Shown here: positions 1 to 8,621 of the stretch, piece after piece
How the letters are laid out: each line of letters begins with the position of its first letter
Numbering within the stretch: position 1 is the first letter of the stretch
Origin: Clostridium sp. Cult2
GTDB lineage: Bacteria; Bacillota; Clostridia; Tissierellales; Tepidimicrobiaceae
NCBI RefSeq assembly: GCF_021655075.1
Contig: NZ_PPXX01000117.1
Location: 1 to 35,394 of the forward strand
Direction: 5' to 3'
DNA: 35,394 nt
The notes under the pieces: generated by a model
Seen by the model: the letters and a program-made list of their open reading frames with translations, nothing else
Database searches by the model: none
What the model was told of the DNA's origin: nothing
Position numbers and translations under genes: made by a program

Positions 1-2
1 CC

Positions 3-1865
3 CTACTACCAGATGATCCAGATAGCAAGGTCAATGTATGTGTTAAAAATATTTATTCCATATGGGATAAAACAAGGGATAATCGTTCAACGCAACTGGT
101 ATTTTCAGATATGTCAACACCTAAAAATGATGGTAGCTTTAATGTATATGATGATATAAAGGAAAAACTTTTAGATATGGGGGTTCCTGAAAAAGAGATA
201 GCCTTTATCCATGATGCCAATACAGAAAAGCAAAAAGATGAATTGTTTTCAAAAGTACGTAAAGGTAATGTTAGAATTCTTTTAGGTTCTACTCAAAAAA
301 TGGGAACAGGTACTAATGTGCAAGAAAGGCTTATAGCAACTCATGACCTTGATGTACCCTGGAGGCCAGCTGACTTAGAGCAAAGGGCAGGTCGTATTGT
401 AAGGCGTGGCAATAGAAATGATAAGGTAAAAATATTTAGGTATGTTACTGAAAACACCTTTGATAGCTACCTCTGGCAAACCATAGAAAATAAGCAAAAA
501 TTCATTTCTCAAATTATGACCTCAAAAACACCCGCTAGAGTGGCAGAAGATGTTGATGAGAATACCCTATCCTATGCTGAAATAAAAGCCTTAGCAACAG
601 GTAATCCCCTTATAAAAGAAAAGATGGACTTAGATATTGAAGTTACAAAATTAAAGATGTTAGAAGGAAACTATAAGAGCAATCTTTATAGTCTTGAAGA
701 TAAAATTATTAAGACCTATCCTAGAGAAATTGAGAAATATGAAAAATCGATTGAGGGAGCAAAAAAGGATATTGCTAGAACCGAGCCACAGGGTACAGGA
801 GATAATAAATTTACTTCAATTAAAATTGGTGATGAAGAAATAAAGGATAGAAAAATAGCAGGAGATAAAATCCTAGAAGCTATTAAAGGAATAAAACTTA
901 GAGATAAGAAGGTTATTGGAGAATATAGGGGATTTCCTATAGAAGTAACCTATAGCGTTATAACTAATGAACATAACTTTAATCTAAAAGGCTCTAATAA
1001 TCATTATGGGGACTTAGGGCAAAATAGAGATGGAAACATTACAAGGATGGACAATGTAATAGATAAAATTCCAGATAGTCTAAAAAGGTTTGAAGAAAGG
1101 CTTGTAGCTACTAAAGAACAATTTGAAATTGCCAAAGAAGAAGTAAAGAAGCCTTTTGATAAAGCGGAGGAACTAAAAAACAAAGTAGCAAGACTGGCTG
1201 AAATCAATAAACTCCTAGATATGGGTGAAGTAGAGGAATTGGAAAACTTAAGTCCACTCATTGAAGATGTTAAAAGAGCCATAGTTGATTATTTAAATAA
1301 AGAATTTGGCGAAGATCATGCTTATGAAGATTTTAATACACTTTTTCCAGATGAAGGACATATTGGGCTTGCCTATACAACTACAGAGGATGGTAACCAT
1401 GAAATACAGTATGAAATAAGCCTTAAAGATTATTCCTGGACACAATATGTAGATAATAAAGAAATATCTCATAGAAGTTATCTTGAAGATGAAGATGGCG
1501 GGACAGTTAATAAGGAACAAGCTCTTGAAGCCTTTCTTTTAGACCTTAAGTATGGGGAGTTTAATGACTATGTAAGGGTTGATGAAAATGATTTAAGGGA
1601 AAAATTAGGACTTGAAATAGATGATGATGGAAATTATTATGACCCACTTGAAAAAGACCTAGATAATGATGGTATACCAGATAGGTATGACAATGACTTT
1701 AGGAGCAGCAACTACTTTGAATCTACCTATGATGTAGATGGTCTAAAAAAAGATGATAAGGAGTCTACACTTGGAAAACTTAAAAAGTATAAGGCAAAGG
1801 TTAGGGAGGAATTTAGTCTATCACAGGAGGACATAGACAAGGAAAAGGATAAGGGTGCAAGATAA
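3..1865 (+). CDS. C-terminal part of giant ICE SNF2/DEAD helicase (partial, 5' end outside window)
   Basis: The frame is open from the window edge, reading LLPDDPDSKVNV before the first internal ATG at 111, so this is the 3' end of a longer gene. The visible start holds the second RecA lobe of an SF2/SNF2 helicase: VFSDMSTPKND, then LLGSTQKMGTGTNVQ and the motif VI-like stretch DLEQRAGRIVRRGN (about residues 130-145 of the visible part). The rest is a charged helical region, an acidic domain rich in D/E, and a basic tail containing KESTLGKLKKYKAKV. Tn1549/CTn-type elements carry very large proteins of roughly 2,000-3,000 aa that fuse an N6-methylase-like domain to such a helicase; this looks like the end of one. 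The function in transfer is not established. The stop is followed by a roughly 190-bp gap with a hairpin. Confidence 0.85.
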   Translation, partial: LLPDDPDSKVNVCVKNIYSIWDKTRDNRSTQLVFSDMSTPKNDGSFNVYDDIKEKLLDMGVPEKEIAFIHDANTEKQKDELFSKVRKGNVRILLGSTQKMGTGTNVQERLIATHDLDVPWRPADLEQRAGRIVRRGNRNDKVKIFRYVTENTFDSYLWQTIENKQKFISQIMTSKTPARVAEDVDENTLSYAEIKALATGNPLIKEKMDLDIEVTKLKMLEGNYKSNLYSLEDKIIKTYPREIEKYEKSIEGAKKDIARTEPQGTGDNKFTSIKIGDEEIKDRKIAGDKILEAIKGIKLRDKKVIGEYRGFPIEVTYSVITNEHNFNLKGSNNHYGDLGQNRDGNITRMDNVIDKIPDSLKRFEERLVATKEQFEIAKEEVKKPFDKAEELKNKVARLAEINKLLDMGEVEELENLSPLIEDVKRAIVDYLNKEFGEDHAYEDFNTLFPDEGHIGLAYTTTEDGNHEIQYEISLKDYSWTQYVDNKEISHRSYLEDEDGGTVNKEQALEAFLLDLKYGEFNDYVRVDENDLREKLGLEIDDDGNYYDPLEKDLDNDGIPDRYDNDFRSSNYFESTYDVDGLKKDDKESTLGKLKKYKAKVREEFSLSQEDIDKEKDKGAR

Positions 1866-1928
1866 TATAAAACTTTATTTTTGGTAAATTCTATGAATTT
1901 ATTAAAAATAAAGTCCACAGGGGTTATT

Positions 1929-1945
1929 AGGGGGTGTAGCCCCCT
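1929..1945. repeat. GC hairpin in AT-rich intergenic gap
   Basis: AGGGGG and CCCCCT form a perfect 6-bp stem around a TGTAG loop in the 185-bp gap between the helicase gene and the next small gene. No T-tract follows, so it is not a classical terminator. A related hairpin (TTAGGGG / CCCCTAA) sits at 24880-24896 beside the mob genes. Both are preceded by CAGGG(G)T(T)ATT, so this may be a dispersed backbone motif of the element. The rest of the gap holds only an AT-rich stem (AGTTTTT / AAAAACT) near 1978-2000. Confidence 0.5.
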
Positions 1946-2050
1946 GATACACTGACACAAGCTCTGAGGAAACTCGAAGTTTTTTCTTTTTAAAAACTAT
2001 AAATACATTGTTAAAGAGAATTATAAATGAAAACCGTAAGGAGGAATATT

Positions 2051-2230
2051 ATGTTTAATGAAAAAAACAAGCTACTGGAATACTTTGGTCTTAATAGCTA
2101 TGGTGAAATAATGAACTATATTAGGGAAAATCCAGAGGATGAAAAGGTTAGGGAGATAAAGGAATTATTTGAAAGCTATTCTACAGGCCTTGATAGGGAG
2201 GTGGATAGGAATGAAAAAAAATTTATATAG
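2051..2230 (+). CDS. Small element protein, related to the N-terminus of the next gene
   Basis: This is a 59-aa protein. An in-frame ATG exists at 2027, but the one at 2051 has an ideal AAGGAGG eight bases upstream, so I chose it. The protein is charged and helical, with no recognised domain. Its middle (YFGLNSYGEIMNYIRENPED) lines up with the beginning of the following JAB protein (EFNCNSKEELYEKIKRQDDE): F, NS, E and I are identical and several acidic or basic positions are shared. That suggests a duplicated N-terminal module. It overlaps the next gene by 20 bases, so translation is probably coupled. The function is unknown. Confidence 0.65.
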   Translation: MFNEKNKLLEYFGLNSYGEIMNYIRENPEDEKVREIKELFESYSTGLDREVDRNEKKFI

Positions 2231-4046
2231 GGAATTTAATTGTAATAGCAAGGAAGAACTTTATGAAAAAATAAAAAGACAGGATGATGAGATAAAACCT
2301 CTTTTAGAATTCTTAGATTATGCCAAGTCCAATATTAAAAACAATAAAAAAGCAATAGATAGTCCTGATGTCTTAGTAGATTATATAAAATCAACAAACT
2401 TACCTACTAAAGATACCGGGACTATTATTTTTGTAAATACAAAGAATCATCCTGTTCATCTAAAGAGAACTAGGCTAAGTTGGAAAAACAGTGTGAAGGA
2501 AACTTTAAAGGAAGGTTTAATGGCAGGGGCTAATAGGGTATTCATGGCTTTTTCTAGTGAGACTCCATATGATAGAATGGAAGAAACTAAAGATTATTTT
2601 GAAAAAATAGGTATGAAAGTTGTGGATACCATAAATTATGGAAAGGAAAATAATAGTTTTTTATCTAAAAAGGCAGGGAAAACCTACTATCCATCTATGT
2701 CTTATGGATTGGCTAATGATTCAGAAGTGGTTTATGGTGAAAAGGATTATAGTTTGAAAAACAAATATGAGGATTTTACAAGTTATCTAGCTAGTAATGA
2801 GTTAATAGATTTAAATGTAGTAGAAGATACAGATGCAATAAAGGAGTTATTAAAAATAGGGTTTCAACACCATCAACAAGAAGTCTTTGGTATGCTAATC
2901 TATGATAGTAATGAAAAGATAATTGGAGCTGAAGAGCTTTTTAAGGGGTCTACAGATGCTTCAATTGTAGACTTAAAGATTATGGCTAGAACATTGTTCA
3001 ACTATCAAGATGTAAAAGGATTTGCAGTGTTTCATAATCACCCTAGTGGAAATCCTACTCCTAGCAGTGAAGATATAGCCATGACTAAGAGATTAGAAAA
3101 CATGACTGAAATTTTTGACTTGGAGTTTCTAGACCATTTTATAGTGGGTAAGGAGAAGACCTTATCTTTTTCACAAGAAGTTAGTGGCTTTCTAAGCAAT
3201 AATATAAGCTATCAGGATAAGATGGAAAGAATGTCAACTGTGAAGGAGGACAAGTCCATCTATGATGGTGAAAAGACTATTGTAGAAGTAGGAGATAAAA
3301 TTAAAACTGCACTATCGGATGAAACCATTGTTTTAGATGTAGATAAGGATAATGCTGTCTTATTTGATGGAAGACAATTTGTTGAAGTTTCTGGCTTACA
3401 ATGTGATAATGATAAATTCTTTTGGAATCAAGGTAACTACTCTTATGAATATCCTCAGAAAAAAGATGGTACAGTAATTGATAAAATAAATAAAATAGTA
3501 GATGAAGACTATGAAGGTTTTGTTAAAGCTATGATTACTATAGAGAATGGTATAGAGGATCCAGAACTACTAGATGAACTTTATGACAGATTTATGAATA
3601 ACGATGGAGTAAATCTAATCAATGACTACTTTGATGAACTTATATATGACCTAGAGTATGATATTACAAGTGGTAGAGAAAAGGATATTGAGCCAATTGA
3701 AATGTCAAGTAAGGAGAAAGAAATTTTTAATAAAATAGATGGCTTTGTAGATGCTTATACAGATTTATCTAATGCTATGTATGATATAGATTATGATTTT
3801 GCAGAAGATTATCCACTAGATAAATCTTTCCACGATATTGATTTTATAAGTTGGGCTGAAGCAAGTAAGTTAAATATATCTGAAGAGAGCAAAGAAAAAA
3901 ACTCTGAAAAAACAAATGCTATAAAAGATAATAAAAAAGAATCTACTATTGAAAAGCTTAACAAACTTAAAGATAAGGTTGCAAAGAATAGTGGAGATAA
4001 GCTACAAAACGAGGTAAGGGATAAGAAAAAGGATAGGGAGATATAG
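2211..4046 (+). CDS. RadC-like JAB/MPN-domain protein of conjugative element
   Basis: The protein has 611 aa from the ATG at 2211, which follows GGGAGGTGGATAGGA; an in-frame ATG at 2169 lacks a comparable site. Residues about 190-310 form a RadC-type JAB1/MPN domain. The metal-binding signature HNHPSGNPTPSSED runs from H275 to D288 (H275, H277, S285, D288 as expected zinc ligands and active-site residues). Around it are an N-terminal region of unknown function and acidic C-terminal segments like the accessory domains common in long antirestriction or hypothetical proteins of mobile elements. The C-terminus is strongly basic and contains KESTIEKLNKLKDKV, matching the tail of the upstream helicase. 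RadC-like proteins are widespread in conjugative elements, but their biochemical role is unsettled. A terminator follows directly. Confidence 0.75.
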   Translation: MKKNLYREFNCNSKEELYEKIKRQDDEIKPLLEFLDYAKSNIKNNKKAIDSPDVLVDYIKSTNLPTKDTGTIIFVNTKNHPVHLKRTRLSWKNSVKETLKEGLMAGANRVFMAFSSETPYDRMEETKDYFEKIGMKVVDTINYGKENNSFLSKKAGKTYYPSMSYGLANDSEVVYGEKDYSLKNKYEDFTSYLASNELIDLNVVEDTDAIKELLKIGFQHHQQEVFGMLIYDSNEKIIGAEELFKGSTDASIVDLKIMARTLFNYQDVKGFAVFHNHPSGNPTPSSEDIAMTKRLENMTEIFDLEFLDHFIVGKEKTLSFSQEVSGFLSNNISYQDKMERMSTVKEDKSIYDGEKTIVEVGDKIKTALSDETIVLDVDKDNAVLFDGRQFVEVSGLQCDNDKFFWNQGNYSYEYPQKKDGTVIDKINKIVDEDYEGFVKAMITIENGIEDPELLDELYDRFMNNDGVNLINDYFDELIYDLEYDITSGREKDIEPIEMSSKEKEIFNKIDGFVDAYTDLSNAMYDIDYDFAEDYPLDKSFHDIDFISWAEASKLNISEESKEKNSEKTNAIKDNKKESTIEKLNKLKDKVAKNSGDKLQNEVRDKKKDREI

Positions 4047-4075
4047 GGACAGTGGTATAAGCAACTACTGGATAT

Positions 4076-4104
4076 GGGCAGGCTTCGGTCTGCCCTATTT
4101 TTTT
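4076..4104 (+). terminator. Rho-independent terminator after the JAB gene
   Basis: GGGCAGGC and GTCTGCCC pair (one G-T) around a TTCG tetraloop at 4076-4095, followed by TATTTTTTT. It separates the element backbone from the defence operon that begins just downstream. Confidence 0.9.
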
Positions 4105-4105
4105 G

Positions 4106-4134
4106 TTGCAAAAATGTATATGTAATAGTAAAAT
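4106..4134 (+). promoter_or_regulatory. Candidate sigma-A promoter of the BREX/DISARM operon
   Basis: TTGCAA at 4106-4111, a 17-base spacer and TAAAAT at 4129-4134 lie 41 bases before the first gene of the operon and directly after the terminator. It is the only convincing promoter I see before 23097. No operator palindrome or regulator gene is visible. Confidence 0.5.
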
Positions 4135-4175
4135 AAGAATTAGATAATATTTTAATAAGAATTGCGAGGTGCAAT

Positions 4176-4421
4176 ATGGAAATAAAAATGTTTTATAAGA
4201 CTCAAAGAGAGTTAGGAGAAGTTCTTAATAAAGTAGTAGATTCTTATTGGTCTGATGAAATTGATGAAAACGACCTTATTAAAGCCATAAAATATCTTTA
4301 TAAAAACAACTCCTCTAAAATAGTAAAGGATAAAACTTTTACAACTGTTATAAAGCAACAATGTGGGAAGAGAAGATTAGAAGTAATAAATAAAATATTG
4401 AGTATAGAGGACGATTACTAA
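4176..4421 (+). CDS. Small leader protein of BREX-3 operon (possibly TIGR04540-like)
   Basis: This is an 81-aa protein, with GAGGTG six bases before the ATG. It begins MEIKMFYKTQRELGEVLNKVV and is helical throughout, with a basic C-terminal half (KQQCGKRRLEVINKIL). It has no DNA-binding motif that I can name and no transmembrane segment. It resembles, from memory, the short TIGR04540 family of Firmicutes; I cannot check that. It is the first gene of the operon, and its stop is separated from the brxF start by one base. That tight coupling suggests it works with the BREX proteins, for example as a regulator or a BrxF/BrxC partner. That role is inferred only from position. Confidence 0.6.
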   Translation: MEIKMFYKTQRELGEVLNKVVDSYWSDEIDENDLIKAIKYLYKNNSSKIVKDKTFTTVIKQQCGKRRLEVINKILSIEDDY

Positions 4422-4422
4422 T

Positions 4423-4869
4423 ATGGGTGAGCTATACACAAAATACAATTTTGATTTAAATTTGGTAAAAAGAAATAAAACACTAGTCGTAATATGTATG
4501 AAGTATGATGAATTTTTAAAATACAAGGAAATAAAGGATTTAAGTATAATTAATCTAGGCTTAGATTTAAGTCTAGGGCTTAAAGAATACCCTATGGAAG
4601 TTAGAAATAGTAAAGTTTTAGATGAACTTACTAATATATTAGCTAGAGCCCAAACAGAACATATTTTGGTAAAAAATTTAGATATATTATTTAACCCAGA
4701 GTATAAACTCAATATATTAAACTACTTTATAAATTTATCTAGAAATAGGTTAATCTTTATAGAGTGGCCTGGGAAATTAAAAAACAGGGAGTTAGAATAT
4801 TCTGAAGTAAATTATCCTGACTACCAAAGATATAATATTGATGATCATAAAATTGTAGTTGTCAAATAG
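4423..4869 (+). CDS. brxF: BrxF-like protein, P-loop lost
   Basis: The protein has 148 aa. The body follows the BREX type 3 BrxF pattern: INLGLDLSLGLKEYP, then LTNILARAQTEHILVKNLDILFNPEY (a Walker B-like strand) and the signature LSRNRLIFIEWPG ending in YPDYQRY. BrxF is known as a small P-loop protein of BREX-3, but the expected GxxxxGK(S/T) after the first strand is missing here: the strand TLVVIC is followed by MKYDEFLKYKEIKDL. The protein therefore probably cannot bind ATP in the usual way and may be a structural partner of BrxC. It sits one base after the leader gene and 14 bases before brxC. Identification rests on the shared motif pattern and the flanking BREX genes. Confidence 0.75.
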   Translation: MGELYTKYNFDLNLVKRNKTLVVICMKYDEFLKYKEIKDLSIINLGLDLSLGLKEYPMEVRNSKVLDELTNILARAQTEHILVKNLDILFNPEYKLNILNYFINLSRNRLIFIEWPGKLKNRELEYSEVNYPDYQRYNIDDHKIVVVK

Positions 4870-4883
4870 AGAGGAGTTTTAGA

Positions 4884-7800
4884 ATGAAATATTCTGATAT
4901 TATTAATTTTAATCCCATTCAAACAGTAATTCAATTAAAAGATGCTAATGACGAAACTAAGGCTAAAAATTTAGTAGAATCTTATGTTATGTCTGATGAA
5001 ATGGCAGAAAAATTTAATAGTGGTATCTTGGAAGAATTGCAGTTTGATGAAGTGATAGATAATAAAGGGGTACTTATAGTAGGTAATTACGGAACAGGTA
5101 AGAGTCATTTGATGTCCCTTATATCAGCTATTGCAAATAATGATGAGAATCTTAATTATTTAGGAAACAAAAAATTTGCAGGCCACTCCCAAAAAGTAGC
5201 CGGTAAATTTGAAGTTTTAAGAATTGAAATTGGCTCTGTTAGCAATTCTCTTAGAAATATTATTATTGCTGAGTTGGAAAAGGATTTGGGAAAGAGAGGA
5301 GTTACATTCAAATTTCCCAAAGCTGATGAAATTACTAACAATAAAGAAGCATTAATTGAAATGATGTATAAATTTGAAGATAAATATCCAGATAAGGGAT
5401 ATTTACTAGTGGTAGATGAGCTTTTGGACTACCTTAGAACCCGTAAGGAACAAGAATTAATACTAGATTTAAACTTTCTAAGAGAAGTGGGAGAGTTTAT
5501 AAAAGACTCTAGGTTTAGACTAATCTGTGGAATACAAGAGCAACTATTTGAAAATCCTACTTTTTCCTTTGTTGCTAACTCCCTTAATAGGGTTAAGGAT
5601 AGATTTGAACAGGTTATAATTAGGAAGGAAGATACTGCTTATGTGGTATCGGAAAGAATTTTAGGTAAAAGCAGTGAACAAAAAGCCATGGTAAGAGACC
5701 ATCTTGCACCCTATCATAAACTTTATTCAGGAATGTCAGAAAGAATTGATGATTATGTGGATCTTTACCCTATTCATCCTGCCTACATAGATATATTCAA
5801 TAGGGTTTATATAGCTGAAAACAGGGAAGTATTAAGAACTATTTCTTTAACAGTTGAAGCTTTGTTAGATCAAGATATTCCAGAGGAAGCTCCTGGAATA
5901 ATATCCTTTGATTCATACTGGACTTTTATTAAAGACAATTATGCTAGAAAATCTGAATTTGAAGTAAAAGAAGTAATGGAGAAAAGTGGGGTTCTAGAAG
6001 AAAAAATCAAAAAAACCTTTCCTAGAGGAAAGCAAATTTATAAGGAGATGGCCCTGCAAATAATGTATGCTCTTAGCGTTCATAGGTTAACTACTAGTGG
6101 TATAGATGTTAGGATAGGGTTAACAGCTGAGGATTTAAGAGATGACCTATGCCTCTTTATGGAAAATATGCCTGAATTAGATGCTGACTTTCTTTTAGCA
6201 ACGGTACAAACTTCAATCAATGAGGTTATAACCCTAGTTAGTGGGCAATTTATTGAGCATAACAAAGATAACGGACAGTATTTCCTAGACTTAAAAAAAG
6301 ACATAGACTATGATGCCAAGATTCAACAAAAAGTGGATATGATGATTCCAGAGGATTTTAATAGATATTTTAATAGGCTAATTTATAGTGCTTTGGACTG
6401 GGATTCTGAGCAGTATGTGACTAACTTTGACATATATGAGTATACCCTAAATTGGGAATCAAGAAATGTGTATAGGGAAGGCTATCTCTTTATGGGGCTA
6501 CCTACAGAAAGATCTACAGCACAGCCACCAAGAGATTTTTATATCTATATTCTGCCTCCATATCTTGATAAATCTAAGATAGAGAATCCAGAACCAGATG
6601 AGGTTCTATTTAAATTTACAAATAATGATGAATTCCATGAAAATTTAAGTTTATTTGCAGCAGCTAGTGCCATGAGGCAAGATGCTGCAGAGCAGAACAC
6701 AAAAAATATATATGGGAAAAAGGTCGAAACTTATAGAAAGAATTTGTTGAAATGGCTTAATGAAAACAAAAACACCTGCTTCTCACTTGTATATCAGGGC
6801 AGTGAAAAAACTTTAATAGAGGCAACAGGAGGCAAGTCTAGGCTACAAACAGATTTAAAAAGCTCTATTGACCTAGCATCTTCCATGGCCTTAGAAAATA
6901 GCTTTCAAGGAAAATACCTAGAATTTCCCAAATTCAAAAATAAGATTACCATAGAAAATAGGGCTGGAGTTTTAGAGAGGGTAATTAAGAGCTTTGCAGG
7001 TAAGCTAAGCCAAGATGTTTTAGAATATTTAGATTCATTTGGACTAATAAGAGACGGGAACATTGATGTTACCAATTCTAAATATGCTATGGAAATAGTA
7101 AAACTAGTTAAAGACTTACCAAGGCAGGGCGTCCTCAACCGTTCAGATTTTATAGAAGAAGTGTATGGTAACAGCATAGTAAAAAAATTCAATATAGATT
7201 TAGGATATTTTGCACCAGTTCTCTTAGCCTTAGTTTATACAGGTCATATTACTATTACATTAAAGGATAATAGGATACTATCTGCTTCTAATATGGAGAT
7301 AACAGCTAGGTTAGGCAATATGGATATGCAAGAGTTTAAATATATATCAAAGCCGAAAGAGGCTGCAATGGTAGAAATAAGCAGGATTTTAGAAATATTA
7401 AAACTTCCCACTGGACTAGCTGCAAATCCTAAGGAATTGGAAAAGGGCCTAGATAAAATATTAGAAATATGCTCAGATTGGGCTGGTAAGGCTATAAATA
7501 TTAAGCAAGTAATAAATAATGATTTTAATCTTTGGGGAGAGCCTCTTATTCAAGACCATTTCTTAGAGAAATATGAGAAAGATATATCTATAGTCGTAGA
7601 TGAATTTGGAGGGTTTGCCAGCAAGTATAATACTCCTGCCAAATTCAATAACCTAAACCTGACTCTTGAAAGGATTGAAGAGATTGGGAAGGGTATAGAA
7701 ACCATTGACTTGATAAAGAATTATATAGAACTAAGAAATTCTACTGGAAACCTAATCAACTATATTTCTAATATAGAAACTATGGACTTGCCAAGTCAAC

Positions 7801-8621
7801 TTATGGAAAGAATTAACCAAGCAAAAGAAAAGTTTAGGGATCAAAGAGACAGTTTAAAAGAAGGAAAAGAATTAGATGATGTCAGCTTCCATATTACATC
7901 AGACTTAAAGGAAATAAAAAAAGATTATATTGATTTTTATATTAAAAAACACCAAAAACTTAGACTTAATCATAAATCGGCTGTTAAATTGAATGAATTA
8001 AAAAACTCAGATGAAATTACTAGCTTGAACAGATTGAAAAATATTGAAGGGGTATTTTCTGTAGGACAATTAAATGTCCTTGAAAAAACCATGTCAGACT
8101 TAAAAATCTGCTATGACTTGGAAGTAAAAGAGCTAGAGGATACTCCTGTTTGTAGACATTGTAAATTAAAAGACTTAACTGGGGATATTGATTATAATAA
8201 TAAGATTGACTCACTAGAAGAGGAAATAGTTAATCTGCTTTCTCAGTGGGAAGACCTACTAATCCAATATATAGAAGACCCAGTTGTTTTAGAAAACATG
8301 GATTTACTTAACAAGAATGAAAAAGAAATAGTTGAAGCCTTTATGGGAGAAAAAAAGTTACCTCAAGTGATAGAACCTAATTTTACAAAGAGCTTTAATC
8401 TTCTATTTTCTGAATTAAACAAGGTGACAATAAAACTAGATGATTTATCAAAAGAGCTATTAAAAATTGGGCCAACCACGGTCGAAAATTTGAAAGAAAG
8501 GATTTCAGATTTTATAGACCAGCAAATTAAAAATATGGACACTAAAAACTTGAGAATTATATTAAAGGACGAAGAAAGTAACTATAACATCATAATAAAA
8601 GAGGAGGAGCAAAATGGCTAA
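4884..8621 (+). CDS. brxC: BrxC/PglY-type large ATPase of BREX type 3
   Basis: The protein has 1245 aa, with GAGGAG upstream of the ATG. It begins with the AAA+-like ATPase of BrxC/PglY (DUF6079-type). Walker A is GNYGTGKS at residues 67-74 and Walker B is YLLVVDELLDYL at about 171-182. A long helical region follows, and a CRHCK pair occurs near residue 1088, a half zinc-knuckle whose partner cysteines I do not see. BrxC is the large ATPase essential to BREX defence; its exact step is not known. The usual family length is about 1,200 aa, so this copy looks complete. It overlaps the methyltransferase gene by 8 bases. In BREX-3 the order brxF-brxC-pglXI is canonical, which supports the call. 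Confidence 0.9.
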   Translation: MKYSDIINFNPIQTVIQLKDANDETKAKNLVESYVMSDEMAEKFNSGILEELQFDEVIDNKGVLIVGNYGTGKSHLMSLISAIANNDENLNYLGNKKFAGHSQKVAGKFEVLRIEIGSVSNSLRNIIIAELEKDLGKRGVTFKFPKADEITNNKEALIEMMYKFEDKYPDKGYLLVVDELLDYLRTRKEQELILDLNFLREVGEFIKDSRFRLICGIQEQLFENPTFSFVANSLNRVKDRFEQVIIRKEDTAYVVSERILGKSSEQKAMVRDHLAPYHKLYSGMSERIDDYVDLYPIHPAYIDIFNRVYIAENREVLRTISLTVEALLDQDIPEEAPGIISFDSYWTFIKDNYARKSEFEVKEVMEKSGVLEEKIKKTFPRGKQIYKEMALQIMYALSVHRLTTSGIDVRIGLTAEDLRDDLCLFMENMPELDADFLLATVQTSINEVITLVSGQFIEHNKDNGQYFLDLKKDIDYDAKIQQKVDMMIPEDFNRYFNRLIYSALDWDSEQYVTNFDIYEYTLNWESRNVYREGYLFMGLPTERSTAQPPRDFYIYILPPYLDKSKIENPEPDEVLFKFTNNDEFHENLSLFAAASAMRQDAAEQNTKNIYGKKVETYRKNLLKWLNENKNTCFSLVYQGSEKTLIEATGGKSRLQTDLKSSIDLASSMALENSFQGKYLEFPKFKNKITIENRAGVLERVIKSFAGKLSQDVLEYLDSFGLIRDGNIDVTNSKYAMEIVKLVKDLPRQGVLNRSDFIEEVYGNSIVKKFNIDLGYFAPVLLALVYTGHITITLKDNRILSASNMEITARLGNMDMQEFKYISKPKEAAMVEISRILEILKLPTGLAANPKELEKGLDKILEICSDWAGKAINIKQVINNDFNLWGEPLIQDHFLEKYEKDISIVVDEFGGFASKYNTPAKFNNLNLTLERIEEIGKGIETIDLIKNYIELRNSTGNLINYISNIETMDLPSQLMERINQAKEKFRDQRDSLKEGKELDDVSFHITSDLKEIKKDYIDFYIKKHQKLRLNHKSAVKLNELKNSDEITSLNRLKNIEGVFSVGQLNVLEKTMSDLKICYDLEVKELEDTPVCRHCKLKDLTGDIDYNNKIDSLEEEIVNLLSQWEDLLIQYIEDPVVLENMDLLNKNEKEIVEAFMGEKKLPQVIEPNFTKSFNLLFSELNKVTIKLDDLSKELLKIGPTTVENLKERISDFIDQQIKNMDTKNLRIILKDEESNYNIIIKEEEQNG

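Noticed and set aside
111-1865. Helicase gene starting at the ATG at 111
   Set aside because: The frame is open to the window edge and the protein starts in the middle of a helicase lobe; there is no ribosome binding site at 111.
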